Source: Pediococcus inopinatus (GTDB lineage Bacteria; Bacillota; Bacilli; Lactobacillales; Lactobacillaceae). From it: DNA of 64,000 nucleotides. Every line of letters starts with the position of its first letter. The first letter of the stretch is position 1. Where the stretch lies: positions 310,001 through 374,000 of the forward strand of contig NZ_CP019981.1 in the NCBI RefSeq assembly GCF_002982135.1, in the 5' to 3' direction. The notes under the pieces are model-generated. The model was not told the DNA's origin and did no database searches. It saw only the letters and a program-made list of their open reading frames with translations. Shown here in pieces: positions 18,783-30,427 of this stretch. The translations under genes and the position numbers were made by a program.

Positions 18783-20411
18783 ATGAATGTTAGATCAGCA
18801 ATAAAAGTTGGAGCAGTTGCGCTCGCTTCAACATTTGTTTTGGCTGCGTGTGGATCCAAGGACAGTAGTTCGTCGAAAGAATCAGTTAACTTTGAAGAAA
18901 GTGCTGAAATTGCGACAATGGATCAATCGAAGGTTACCGATGTCGTTGGTTTTACCCAGTTAGGAAATACCCAAGAGGGCCTTTACCGATTAGGTGAGAA
19001 GAGCAAAGTTAACAATGCTCTTGCAACAAGTACAAAGGAATCTAAAGATGGTAAGACTTGGACATTTACAATTCGTAAGAATGCTAAGTGGAGCAATGGC
19101 GATCCTGTTACTGCTCAAGATTTTGTTTATGGCTGGCAACGAACGGTTAATCCAAAAACCGCTTCTGAGTATGCTTACTTATTCTCAGGCATCAAAAATG
19201 CTGACAAGATCATGTCTGGTAAAGTAAACTACAAACAGTTGGGAATCAAAGCTGAAGGTAAGTATAAGTTGGTTGTGACGTTAGATCGTCCGATTGCTTA
19301 CTTCAAGTTGTTAATGGGCTTCCCAACTTTCTACCCACAAAACCAAAAGGCTGTGGAAAAGTACGGCTCTAAGTACGGAACAGCTTCTGATAAATTAGTT
19401 TATGATGGTCCTTACAAACAAGTTGGTTGGACTGGTACAAACTTAAGTTGGAAACTTGAAAAGAATAATAATTACTGGGATAAAAAGAACGTCAAAATGA
19501 ATACCATTAATTATCAAGTTGTCAAAGATTCAAGTACTGGTTTGAACTTGTATAACAGTAAGAAGCTTGATGTTGCTAATATTATTGGTAACCAAGTTGC
19601 ACAATACAAGAACAACAAAGATTATGTTTTACGTAAGCAATCATCAATGTTCTATCTTCAATATAATATGAAGAAAGAAAAAGTTTTCCGTAATGCTAAG
19701 ATTCGGAAAGCAATCTCAATGACGATTAATCGTAACCAATTGACAGGTAAGGTTCTTGCTGATGGTTCAACAAATCCTAAAGGACTTGTTTCAACTGGTT
19801 TAGCAAGCAATCCTAAGTCTGGTGAAGATTTTGCAACTGAATCTGAAGTTAAGTCAGCAGTTACACCAAACTTAACGGAAGCTAAGAAATTAATGGCTGA
19901 AGGACTTAAAGAAGAAGGCAAATCAAGTTTGACCTTTACACTTCTTGGTGATGATACAGCTTCAACAAAGCAAATCACTGAATTCCTACAGTCACAAATT
20001 GAAAAGTTACCTAATGTCAAAGTTAATTTGCAAAACGTACCATTTAAGACACGTTTGACAAATTCTTCAAATGGTAAGTTCGATGTTGTTCTCTCTGCAT
20101 GGGGTGCTGATTTCTCTGATCCAATTTCCTTCTTACAATTATTTGTAACTGGAAATGCTCAGAATAATGGTGGCTTCAGTAACAAACAGTACGACGCATT
20201 GATCAAGGCTTCCAATACAACTGATGCCACAAATCCTGAAAAACGTTGGGACGACATGGTTCAAGCTGAAAAGATCTTGATGAATGATCAAGGAATTGCA
20301 CCTGTGTACCAGCAGGCAAAATCGCAGCTTTGGAACTCTAAGTTGAAGGGCGTTGTTTACAACACTGCTGGTGTCAACTTTGATTACAAGAATTTAAATC
20401 TGACAAAATAA
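18783..20411 (+). CDS. oppA: Oligopeptide-binding lipoprotein OppA (opp operon)
   Basis: 542-aa lipoprotein, lipobox LAAC (Cys23), third of the closely related trio. The ATG follows AGAGGGGTTGG. It directly precedes oppBCDF, separated by a hairpin, so it is the binding protein physically linked to that transporter. It differs from its neighbours mainly in the ligand-pocket half, which may widen peptide range. Confidence 0.93.
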   Translation: MNVRSAIKVGAVALASTFVLAACGSKDSSSSKESVNFEESAEIATMDQSKVTDVVGFTQLGNTQEGLYRLGEKSKVNNALATSTKESKDGKTWTFTIRKNAKWSNGDPVTAQDFVYGWQRTVNPKTASEYAYLFSGIKNADKIMSGKVNYKQLGIKAEGKYKLVVTLDRPIAYFKLLMGFPTFYPQNQKAVEKYGSKYGTASDKLVYDGPYKQVGWTGTNLSWKLEKNNNYWDKKNVKMNTINYQVVKDSSTGLNLYNSKKLDVANIIGNQVAQYKNNKDYVLRKQSSMFYLQYNMKKEKVFRNAKIRKAISMTINRNQLTGKVLADGSTNPKGLVSTGLASNPKSGEDFATESEVKSAVTPNLTEAKKLMAEGLKEEGKSSLTFTLLGDDTASTKQITEFLQSQIEKLPNVKVNLQNVPFKTRLTNSSNGKFDVVLSAWGADFSDPISFLQLFVTGNAQNNGGFSNKQYDALIKASNTTDATNPEKRWDDMVQAEKILMNDQGIAPVYQQAKSQLWNSKLKGVVYNTAGVNFDYKNLNLTK

Positions 20412-20446
20412 TGTTTCATTATATTAGGCGTTAATTTTGGACAGGA

Positions 20447-20480
20447 GGGTAAGGGCTCGCGTAACTGCTGACCCTTACCC
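20447..20480 (+). terminator. Intercistronic hairpin (attenuator) between oppA and oppB
   Basis: A 9-bp stem GGGTAAGGG/CCCTTACCC with a 16-nt loop, followed by CTTTGTT. The T tract is weak, which fits partial read-through into oppBCDF, the same design as at 2407. Confidence 0.6.
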
Positions 20481-20531
20481 CTTTGTTATAAAGGCAAAGT
20501 TGGTTTGAGAGAAAGATTGGGAGGAATATAA

Positions 20532-21461
20532 ATGGCAAGATATTTAGTAAAGCGAATCTTTTACCTGGTTTTAACGCTGTTTTTGATTGCAAGTATCACC
20601 TTCTTCTTAATGAAGTTGATGCCCGGAACACCATTGAATAACCAGGCAAAATTAACACCGGAACAGATTAAAACAATCTATGCTCACTATGGATTGAACA
20701 AACCGGTATGGCAGCAATATATTAGCTACATTGTGGATGCAGCACATGGAAACTTTGGGTTATCATTCCAGTTTAGTGATCAACCTGTTTCTTACTTGAT
20801 TTCAAGCCGGATTGGACCTTCATTACAATTAGGTGGTCAAGCCATCATTGTAGGTGTTTTCTTCGGAATCATCGTTGGATCTTTAAGCGCAATCCGTAAA
20901 AACACATGGATTGATGGAACTTCAACTTTTATTTCAATTTTAGGAATCTCGATTCCAAGTTTCGTACTGGCAATCTTGCTTCAATACTATTTAGGACTGA
21001 AATTGCAGTGGTTCCCAATTGCTGATTGGGGTGGATTCTCATACACGGTGTTACCAACCTTGGCGTTAGCAGCTTCGCCTTTTGCAGAAACTTCACGGTT
21101 TGTCCGAACTGAAATGGTCGATGTTTTGGGAAGCGACTATATCGAATTAGCGAAGGCAAAAGGATTAAGTCGAATTGGGGTTGTTTGGCATCACGCCTTA
21201 CGTAATAGTTTAATTCCATTAGTTACAGTTATTGGGCCATTGGCAGCCGCTATTATGACTGGATCAATGGTTGTGGAAAACATCTTCTCTGTACCAGGAA
21301 TTGGGGAACAATTTGTAAAATCCATCTTGGTAAATGATTACCCAACTATTATGGGTGTCACGATGTTATATTCTGCTTTACTATGTGCAATCTTATTGTT
21401 AACTGATTTAGTTTACGGAATTATTGATCCACGAATCCGAATTTCTGGGAATGAGGGGTAA
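20532..21461 (+). CDS. oppB: Oligopeptide ABC transporter permease OppB
   Basis: 309-aa permease of standard OppB size, beginning MARYLVKRIFYLVLTLFLIA, with six membrane segments. It carries the BPD_transp_1 coupling stretch DYIELAKAKGLSRIGVVWHH. GGGAGG precedes the ATG. It is followed after 4 bases by oppC. It belongs to a different Opp subfamily from the AmiC-type protein at 2464, which has a large insertion. Confidence 0.95.
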   Translation: MARYLVKRIFYLVLTLFLIASITFFLMKLMPGTPLNNQAKLTPEQIKTIYAHYGLNKPVWQQYISYIVDAAHGNFGLSFQFSDQPVSYLISSRIGPSLQLGGQAIIVGVFFGIIVGSLSAIRKNTWIDGTSTFISILGISIPSFVLAILLQYYLGLKLQWFPIADWGGFSYTVLPTLALAASPFAETSRFVRTEMVDVLGSDYIELAKAKGLSRIGVVWHHALRNSLIPLVTVIGPLAAAIMTGSMVVENIFSVPGIGEQFVKSILVNDYPTIMGVTMLYSALLCAILLLTDLVYGIIDPRIRISGNEG

Positions 21462-21465
21462 ATAA

Positions 21466-22488
21466 ATGGAAGAAAAAATGAATTTAGCACCGGATGCATT
21501 TGAACCGGTATCTAAAAAAGATGAACTAGATGATGAAAAAATCGTAGCCCCTTCCCGGACATTTGTTCAGGATGCATGGCGGCGGTTGAAACAAAATAAG
21601 GCTTCCTTTGTTTGTTTATGGATCTTGGCTATTATCTTTGTGGTTGCTTTTACATCACCACTTACAGCTTCACATCCAAATGATTCAAATCCAAACTATG
21701 CCAATTTACCACCCAAGATTCCCGGCATCAATATCAATGGTTTGAATGGAACTTCAGTGGTTGCTGGTAAACGTGTAGATGCTTATAAACAAAATAATGT
21801 GCCAAGTAAAGTGCATTACACTTTAGGAACTGACTACTTAGGTCGTTCATTGGCTCAACGTATCTTACGAGGAACTTTAGTTTCCTTGTTAATTGGTCTT
21901 TTTGCTACCTTGATTGATTTAATTGTCGGGGTTGGGTATGGGATTGTTTCGGCCTGGAGAGGTGGAATAACCGATATTGTCATGCAACGGATAATTGAAG
22001 TTATTTCATCTGTACCTAACATCGTTATCATGGTTTTATTCATGCTTGTTCTAAAGGGCGGGATGTTACCAATCATTTTGGCGATTGCCTTTAATGGATG
22101 GACGACGATGGCCCGGCTGACGCGAGCGCAAACCTTGCAATTGAAAACACAAGAGTATGTCCTGGCAGCCCGTACATTAGGTGAGTCAACTTTTAAAATT
22201 GCGATTAAACATTTATTGCCTAACTTATCAAGTGTGATCATTATTCAAACAATGTTTACAATTCCATCCGCTATTTTCTTCGAAGCTTTCCTAAGTTATA
22301 TCGGAATTGGGATTCAAGCTCCAACTGCTTCTCTAGGAACATTAATTAGTGATGGTCAAAAGAACTTCCAGTTCTTGCCATATCAAATGTGGTATCCTGC
22401 AATTGTGTTATCCATTGTTATGATTGCATTTAATATTTTGGCTGATGGTTTACGTGATGCGTTTGACCCTCGAACAGCCCGCAGATAG
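21466..22488 (+). CDS. oppC: Oligopeptide ABC transporter permease OppC
   Basis: 340-aa second permease. It has an N-terminal cytoplasmic tail and OppC_N membrane segment, a loop with HYTLGTDYLGRSLAQRILRG, and a BPD_transp_1 domain with YVLAARTLGESTFKIAIKHL. The ATG follows GAGGGGT, close behind oppB. It forms the channel with OppB. Confidence 0.95.
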   Translation: MEEKMNLAPDAFEPVSKKDELDDEKIVAPSRTFVQDAWRRLKQNKASFVCLWILAIIFVVAFTSPLTASHPNDSNPNYANLPPKIPGININGLNGTSVVAGKRVDAYKQNNVPSKVHYTLGTDYLGRSLAQRILRGTLVSLLIGLFATLIDLIVGVGYGIVSAWRGGITDIVMQRIIEVISSVPNIVIMVLFMLVLKGGMLPIILAIAFNGWTTMARLTRAQTLQLKTQEYVLAARTLGESTFKIAIKHLLPNLSSVIIIQTMFTIPSAIFFEAFLSYIGIGIQAPTASLGTLISDGQKNFQFLPYQMWYPAIVLSIVMIAFNILADGLRDAFDPRTARR

Positions 22489-22500
22489 GAGGAAGTTACA

Positions 22501-23628
22501 ATGGAAAATGCAGAAGAAAATATTCTAGAAGTAAAAAACTTAACCATTGACTTCCATACCTATGCAGGGACAGTCAAAGCGATTCGTGACGTTTCTTTCC
22601 ATTTGAAAAAGGGAGAAACTTTAGCAATTGTTGGTGAGTCTGGTTCTGGTAAAACAGTTACGACTAAAACTGTCATGGGATTATTAGCAAATAATGCTGA
22701 AGTTGTTGAAGGAACAGTGAAGTTTCATGGCAAGAATATTCTTAAAATGTCAGAAAAAGAACTAGAAGATATTCGTGGAAAAGATATTGCCGAAATCTTC
22801 CAAGATCCGATGACTTCTTTGGATCCAACCATGAGAATTGGTCGCCAAATTGCGGAGCCTTTACAGATTCACAAAGGTTACAGTCGTGAAAAGGCCAACA
22901 AACAAGCCTTAGAAATGCTTAAATTAGTTGGAATTACAAACGCTAAAGAACGAATTAATGATTATCCACATCAATTTTCTGGTGGGATGCGTCAACGAAT
23001 TGTGATTGCCATTGCGTTAGTTTGTTACCCAGAGATCTTGATCGCTGATGAACCAACAACTGCCTTGGATGTGACAATTCAGGCTCAAATTCTTGATTTA
23101 ATGAAAGAATTACAAGAGAAAATTTCGACTTCAATTATCTTTATCACCCATGATTTAGGAGTTGTTGCCGGGATGGCTGATCGTGTGGCTGTTATGTATG
23201 CTGGTAAAATTGTGGAATATGGAACGGTTGATGAAATCTTCTATAATCCGCAACATCCTTATACATGGGGGCTCCTGAATTCAATGCCTACTCTTGATAC
23301 GCGCAAAGGGAAGTTGGAATCTATTCCAGGAACACCGCCAGATTTATTGGATCCACCAGCTGGTGATCCGTTTGCTGCGCGGAATCCTTATGCAATGAAG
23401 ATTGATGAGCAAAAAGAGCCACCATTTTTCAAAGTGTCAGATACCCATTATGCTGCCACTTGGCTTTTGCATCCAGATGCACCAAATGTAGAACCTCCAG
23501 TCGCAATCAAACGTCGTCAAGAAGTCTATGCAGACCGTTTGAAAAAGGGTACGATCAATCAAGGTCATATTCATTCAACTGGGAATACAAGCTTTGGTGT
23601 GAACGATGACGATGCAATTGGTGAGTAA
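22501..23628 (+). CDS. oppD: Oligopeptide ABC transporter ATPase OppD
   Basis: 375 aa. Walker A GESGSGKT at residues 45-52, Q-loop [10 protein letters not shown], signature SGGMRQR, Walker [13 protein letters not shown], and the C-terminal oligo_HPY region (PGTPPDLLDPPAGDPFAARN). AGGAGG precedes the ATG. The C-terminal tail after about residue 340 is hydrophilic and variable. Confidence 0.96.
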   Translation: MENAEENILEVKNLTIDFHTYAGTVKAIRDVSFHLKKGETLAIVGESGSGKTVTTKTVMGLLANNAEVVEGTVKFHGKNILKMSEKELEDIRGKDIAEIFQDPMTSLDPTMRIGRQIAEPLQIHKGYSREKANKQALEMLKLVGITNAKERINDYPHQFSGGMRQRIVIAIALVCYPEILIADEPTTALDVTIQAQILDLMKELQEKISTSIIFITHDLGVVAGMADRVAVMYAGKIVEYGTVDEIFYNPQHPYTWGLLNSMPTLDTRKGKLESIPGTPPDLLDPPAGDPFAARNPYAMKIDEQKEPPFFKVSDTHYAATWLLHPDAPNVEPPVAIKRRQEVYADRLKKGTINQGHIHSTGNTSFGVNDDDAIGE

Positions 23629-23640
23629 AGGAGGCTAATC

Positions 23641-24594
23641 ATGGATACACGAGAAAAAATTCTAGAAGTAAAACATTTAAAACAATATTTTAATGTTGGT
23701 AAAAAAGATGAAGTACGTGCCGTCGATGATGTTTCCTTTGATATCTATAAGGGTGAAACCTTTGGATTAGTTGGCGAATCTGGTTCTGGTAAGACAACCA
23801 CTGGCCAAGCTATTATTCGCCTACTTGATCCAACTGATGGTCAAGTGCTTTTTAACGGGCGCGATGTAGCTTCACTTAAAAGTAAAAGTGATTTGATGGC
23901 ATTTCGTCGTGAGATGCAGATGATCTTCCAGGATCCATACGCATCATTAAATCCACGGATGAAAGTTAAAGATATCGTGGCTGAAGGAATTGATATTCAT
24001 CATTTGGCCAAAAATGACCTTGATCGAACAACTCAAGTAGAAGACTTACTTGAAACGGTTGGGTTGAACCGAGATCATTCTAGTCGTTATCCAAACGAAT
24101 TTTCTGGTGGTCAGCGTCAACGAATCGGGATTGCGCGTGCTTTAGCTGTTCAACCTGATTTTATTATCGCTGATGAACCAATTTCAGCTTTAGATGTTTC
24201 AATTCAGGCTCAAGTTGTGAACTTGATGAAGGAACTCCAAGAGAAATCTGGGTTAACTTACTTATTTATTGCACATGATTTATCAATGGTTAAATATATC
24301 AGTGATCGAATCGGTGTTATGCATTATGGTAAGCTCCTTGAAATTGGCCCCGCAGAAGAGGTTTATAATCATCCGCTTCATCTTTACACGAAGAGTTTGG
24401 TTTCAGCTGTACCACAGCCTGATCCTGAATTTGAACGTAATCGTCGTCAAGTTGTTTATGACTCATCTCTAGAATTTGATGATAAAAAACGTCAAATGGT
24501 AGAAATTGCGCCACAGCATTTTGTCCGTGCAAGTGAGGATGAAGTTGCCATTTATCAAAAACGAGCGACTGAAGAAGGACTTGAAGTTCTTTAA
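23641..24594 (+). CDS. oppF: Oligopeptide ABC transporter ATPase OppF
   Basis: 317 aa. Walker A GESGSGKT at residues 45-52, Q-loop [10 protein letters not shown], signature SGGQRQR, Walker [20 protein letters not shown] precedes the ATG, 12 bases after oppD. It is the last gene of the operon. The terminator behind it has been split by an IS3 element carrying a nested ISL3. Confidence 0.96.
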   Translation: MDTREKILEVKHLKQYFNVGKKDEVRAVDDVSFDIYKGETFGLVGESGSGKTTTGQAIIRLLDPTDGQVLFNGRDVASLKSKSDLMAFRREMQMIFQDPYASLNPRMKVKDIVAEGIDIHHLAKNDLDRTTQVEDLLETVGLNRDHSSRYPNEFSGGQRQRIGIARALAVQPDFIIADEPISALDVSIQAQVVNLMKELQEKSGLTYLFIAHDLSMVKYISDRIGVMHYGKLLEIGPAEEVYNHPLHLYTKSLVSAVPQPDPEFERNRRQVVYDSSLEFDDKKRQMVEIAPQHFVRASEDEVAIYQKRATEEGLEVL

Positions 24595-24658
24595 AAAACA
24601 GTACCAATTAAAAAAACCCGTAAGATGAAGTGAACCCCCAAGATTGGACAGATAAAAT

Positions 24659-26658
<2,000 letters not shown>

Positions 26659-27605
26659 CCATCGAGTTAAGGCAACTATTCCAAACTTCTATCAAACTGA
26701 TTCTTAAAGTAATCCAAATTCCACGCAGTACCTATTACTACACTCAGAGTCATGAGAGACGTAAATTTGATGATGACCAGATTATTCAAGCAATAGACGA
26801 GATTCGCCAAAAAGATCCAAAATACACCAAAAAATACGGCTATCGAAGACTTACAAATGCATTACATGATTTAGGATTTAAAGTTAATCATAAACGCGTT
26901 TTGCGAATTATGCAGGAACACGGGTGGTTGTGTCATGCCTTTAATCGACAAACTAAAAAATATAATTCATATAAAGGTTTAGTGGGTAAAATCGCCGCTA
27001 ATCGCTTAAAGCGACGCTTCAAAACCGATAGACCTTATCAAAAGCTCGTCGCAGACGTTAGTGAATTCAGATATGGAAGCATGGGAATGAACGAACGAGT
27101 TTATCTCGAACCAGTTCTTGATTTGTTTTCTGGAGAAATTCTAGCATTCAATATTAGTGAACATCCAACAGTTAAATTCGCAATTAAACCACTTAAGGAG
27201 GCTTTAGAAAAACTACCAAAACTAAATTACCGGACAACAGTCCATACTGACCAAGGCTTTCAGTATCAACATCGACACTGGCAGCAGGTTTTAAAGAAAC
27301 ATCACGTTTATCAAAGCATGTCACGTAAAGCAACTTGTCTTGATAATGCGGTGATGGAGTCTTTCTTTCACATTATGAAGGCTGAAATGATGGATGAACA
27401 TTTTGAAGATAAAGCTAGCTTAGTCCAAGCAATGACCGAATGGATAGGCTTTTATAATAATCGTCGAATCAAAACAAAATTAAACGGCAAGTCTCCGGTA
27501 AAATACCGAGAACTCGCCGTTCAAAAAGCAGCATAAATATTTGTCCAATTTTATGGGTTCACTTCAAGATCTGAAAAAAGATCTTACTGTTTTTTTGGTT
27601 CATTT

Positions 27606-27917
27606 TTAAATACTGCTATCGCGAATAATTAGTGAAGTCCCAATTGTAAGCTTTCTGGGGACCATATTACGTTTTTGAAACTGTTCATTTAAAAGATCAA
27701 AGGCCGCCCGGGCCATTGCGTTACGTGAGACGTGGACCGTGCTCAAACTAGGGGTAACGTATTGCGCTGAAGTAATATCGTTAAAGCCAATAATCGATAC
27801 TTGTTTGGGGATTTCTATTTTGTGTTCTGCTAAAGCTCTCATCGCCCCAATTGCAATAGAATCAGAGCCGATTAGAAAGGCCTTAGGAAGCTTTGAACCC
27901 GATTGCTGGATAATCAT
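27606..27917 (-). pseudogene. LacI/GalR-family regulator, C-terminal remnant
   Basis: About 104 residues matching the end of a LacI-type ligand domain: LPKAFLIGSDSIAIGAMRAL, VSIIGFNDITSAQYVTPSLS and a final IRDSS. The helix-turn-helix and first half of the ligand domain are missing. A stop lies two codons before the first possible start, so it cannot bind DNA. It abuts a NagA-like fragment on the other strand, which marks a deletion or rearrangement joint near 27920. Confidence 0.85.
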
Positions 27918-27930
27918 TGGTGGCTAATGT

Positions 27931-28032
27931 GGAAGTATTCTTCCTGGACGCGAAGCTGATTTCTTAATTTGGAACCATGACATGGATCTTAAAGAAACAT
28001 ACTTGGATGGTGAATCACGATACCAAGCATAA
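27931..28032 (+). pseudogene. N-acetylglucosamine-6-phosphate deacetylase-like C-terminal fragment
   Basis: 33 codons read GSILPGREADFLIWNHDMDL and on to YQA before TAA. The motif G-x-I-x-PGR-x-ADF is the closing strand of NagA-type amidohydrolases. An in-frame TAA lies two codons upstream, so the rest of the gene is gone. Identification rests on one motif. Confidence 0.5.
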
Positions 28033-28037
28033 ACGTA

Positions 28038-28136
28038 ACTAATTTGCGCGTTGATCGTTTGAAACTGGGACTTAACCGGAATCAAATGATCAATGCGTTT
28101 TTGTTTGGTTTATTGAGCACCGAAGCATGGTATTGA
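28038..28136 (+). pseudogene. Unidentified C-terminal gene fragment
   Basis: An open stretch reads TNLRVDRLKLGLNRNQMINA and ends FLFGLLSTEAWY before TGA. It has no start codon or ribosome site and looks like the tail of a deleted gene. I do not recognise the family. Confidence 0.3.
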
Positions 28137-28166
28137 TTGACAAGAGAAACCGCTTCCTGCCATAAT
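28137..28166 (+). promoter_or_regulatory. Probable promoter
   Basis: TTGACA at 28137-28142, 18 bases, CATAAT. A 12-bp perfect palindrome TGGTTATAACCA lies downstream at 28219-28230 and could be an operator. Confidence 0.55.
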
Positions 28167-28262
28167 ATAGGTGATGATTATGTAACTTGGGGGAGATGCT
28201 TAACTTTGTATAGACATTTGGTTATAACCACACAGGTTAAGGAGAACAGGTATGCTTATCAC

Positions 28263-28556
28263 ATGGCTTCTAAAGACGATAGTAAGATTCTCAGTCAAAG
28301 GGATGCCTTGATCCAAGCATTGCCTAGTAATGCGTTAAACGTGCTCTATTATGTGCATGTTCTAGATGCTACAGGTAAAAGCTTTGAAGCTGTTCAAAAA
28401 GATAATGAACAACTTAAAAAGGTTGAAGAAGTTACAGACGCTAAAGAATTTACCAAGCTGGTTTTTGATAGGAAACTCTTACGATTAGCCGATAAACTCC
28501 AGTACAGAGAAATGAATAACTTAGACCAGTTAATTGACTGGTTTAACGAAAACTAA
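28263..28556 (+). CDS. Small hypothetical protein (about 97 aa)
   Basis: Acidic and helical, beginning MASKDDSKILSQRDALIQAL and ending LDQLIDWFNEN. I do not recognise the family. The start is uncertain: the good ribosome site AAGGAG (28239-28244) serves an ATG at 28252 in another frame that stops after 19 codons, while the in-frame ATG at 28263 is 18 bases from it. The open frame continues left to 28137, which overlaps the promoter. Either a start has shifted by mutation or the short upstream frame is a leader. A terminator follows. Confidence 0.5.
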   Translation: MASKDDSKILSQRDALIQALPSNALNVLYYVHVLDATGKSFEAVQKDNEQLKKVEEVTDAKEFTKLVFDRKLLRLADKLQYREMNNLDQLIDWFNEN

Positions 28557-28606
28557 GTTTTACGCATTTTAGTGAATTGCGTAAGGCTTAGTTTTTGATT
28601 ACATAC

Positions 28607-28642
28607 AAAAAGCCAATCCTTGGGAGGAAGGATTGGCTTTTT
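28607..28642. terminator. Bidirectional terminator
   Basis: Stem AAAAAGCCAATCCT with its complement and an 8-nt loop, A run on one side and T run on the other. It separates the hypothetical gene from the convergent PTS unit. Confidence 0.88.
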
Positions 28643-28665
28643 AATATTTATAACACATCGATTGT

Positions 28666-28848
28666 TTAGATCTTCAAGACTTCTCGTAGAGCAAAGAAGG
28701 TAACAATGAGCTGACCAAAGGTTACCCAGATGTTATGGTGTGTTGCTGAGGCAATCACTGCCGCGACAATGACAACTAAAGCCCATAACATTGTCTTTGT
28801 AATCTTTTGTTTCTTTTGTTTATCAGTTAATTCTTGTCTTTCGTTCAT
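28666..28848 (-). CDS. Small single-pass or two-pass membrane protein (60 aa)
   Basis: A charged N-terminus (MNERQELTDKQKKQKITKTM) is followed by two hydrophobic stretches (LWALVVIVAAVIASA and WVTFGQLIVTFFALREVL). The ATG at 28848 is chosen because AAAGGAGG lies about 8 bases upstream. It is 50 bases downstream of the PTS IIC gene and probably the last gene of that operon. Function unknown. Confidence 0.7.
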   Translation of the reverse strand: MNERQELTDKQKKQKITKTMLWALVVIVAAVIASATHHNIWVTFGQLIVTFFALREVLKI

Positions 28849-28899
28849 TTTATTGACCTCCTTTGCCAAGTCAAAGTTTTAAGTTTCTATTCTATCAAT

Positions 28900-30318
28900 T
28901 TAGTTGCTTTCTGCAGCAGCAGCTTGTTCTTTAGCGTAAACAGCGTTACGTTTCTTCATTTGAACAGAGTACCACCAGAAGAGTAAGCAATATGCTGCAA
29001 GTCCTAAGACTGCGTAGATAACAAACTTGATTTCACCGGTAGATGCTTTACCTACTGCGTAAGCTAAGAATTGTTCGATAGGACCTTCTTTAGTAGATTC
29101 AGCAATTTGGGTTCCAGCTTTAAGTCCAGCAGGGAATGCACCAACTGATTTAGCAACTGATGTAACGAATGGAGCACTTAATGTACCAGCCCAAAGGAAG
29201 ATAGGAAGTTCAACGGCACCAATAACGATCATACGAATGATACGTCCACGAGTTACAACCAAAAGTGCTGGTGTAACACCCATAGCAATGATTCCGCCTA
29301 AAGGAAGAATATGGTTACCAGGGAGAACTAATGATTCGAGTAAAAGAATAGGTGCAAGGACGTTTGCGGCAGCCCACATTTCAGAACGGCCGGCGATAAA
29401 TGGCCAGTCAAGGCCGATATTTAATTTACGTCCCTTTAAGTGTTTGTTAGCTAAGTCAGTAACACCTTGTGATAAAGGTTCAACAGCTTTGATGAACCAT
29501 GAACCGATAAGTGAGAATAACTGCAAGCAGACACCACCAGTAAATGATAATGTAAAGATTGTTTCAACATTTTGACGACCAACTAAACCAATGAAGATAC
29601 CTAGGTAACATCCAATGGCGAAGTTGCTTCCCCAGAAACCAATCTTTTCGTTCAATTTTGCAGAATCAAAATCAAAACGGTCTAACCAACGGAAAAGTAA
29701 ATCATAAATCTTGTTTAATAACATAATTACAGGGTTCATCATGTAGTTCAAATGAGTTGTAGTCATTGGGTTTTCATGATTATCCAGTAAATCATCAAAC
29801 GTAGGTTTCATTAAATCAGAGTTAACAATCTTCAAGGCACCAATTAAGAGAATAAGTAGTGTAGCAACCCAGAAGTTTGCTCCAAAGTAAATTGCCATTA
29901 AAGCTGTAAATGAAATATGCCAAATATCGAAAATATCAACATCTAACGTATCTGTCCATTTAAGCGCTAACATTGCAACGTTTAAAAGAACCATAAGTAG
30001 CAAGAAGAATAAGGTATATGGAGAACCCCATGTGATCGTTGCTAGTGGAGCCCAACCAACATCAGTGATAGAAAGTTGGATTCCAGTTGACTTAACGAAC
30101 GCTGTTAAAGCTGGTTGGTAGGTAGTAGTAAGTAAATTAATAATGGCACTAATACCAGTTAAAGCGATCGCTAAACGAATACCACCTTCAAGGGCTCTAA
30201 AGAATTTAACTCCTAAGGCCCAAGCAATCAAGGTTAAAACAATTAACATAATAGGCGCAGCACCCAAAGCGATAATGGGCTTGAATACCACGTTGGCAAA
30301 ATGAATAATGGTCTGCAT
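28900..30318 (-). CDS. gatC: PTS galactitol-family transporter subunit IIC
   Basis: 472-aa integral membrane channel of a galactitol-type PTS, starting MQTIIHFANVVFKPIIALGA. AAGGAG stands 9 bases before this ATG; the longer open frame is not supported by a ribosome site. There are about a dozen hydrophobic segments, with the EIIC-Gat stretch GVTPALLVVTRGRIIRM. It imports and phosphorylates its sugar together with the IIA and IIB genes upstream. Given lacAB and lacD across the divergent promoter, galactose or a related sugar is a likelier substrate than galactitol, but that is inference. Confidence 0.88.
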   Translation of the reverse strand: MQTIIHFANVVFKPIIALGAAPIMLIVLTLIAWALGVKFFRALEGGIRLAIALTGISAIINLLTTTYQPALTAFVKSTGIQLSITDVGWAPLATITWGSPYTLFFLLLMVLLNVAMLALKWTDTLDVDIFDIWHISFTALMAIYFGANFWVATLLILLIGALKIVNSDLMKPTFDDLLDNHENPMTTTHLNYMMNPVIMLLNKIYDLLFRWLDRFDFDSAKLNEKIGFWGSNFAIGCYLGIFIGLVGRQNVETIFTLSFTGGVCLQLFSLIGSWFIKAVEPLSQGVTDLANKHLKGRKLNIGLDWPFIAGRSEMWAAANVLAPILLLESLVLPGNHILPLGGIIAMGVTPALLVVTRGRIIRMIVIGAVELPIFLWAGTLSAPFVTSVAKSVGAFPAGLKAGTQIAESTKEGPIEQFLAYAVGKASTGEIKFVIYAVLGLAAYCLLFWWYSVQMKKRNAVYAKEQAAAAESN

Positions 30319-30427
30319 CTTGTTCAACTCCTTCGTATTTTTTGGAAATTTTGTAACCAAATTTAGTGGCGAAGACTCCATAAAAGAAATATGTAAGCGA
30401 AGAGAGGGATGCTCTCTTCAAAATCAC

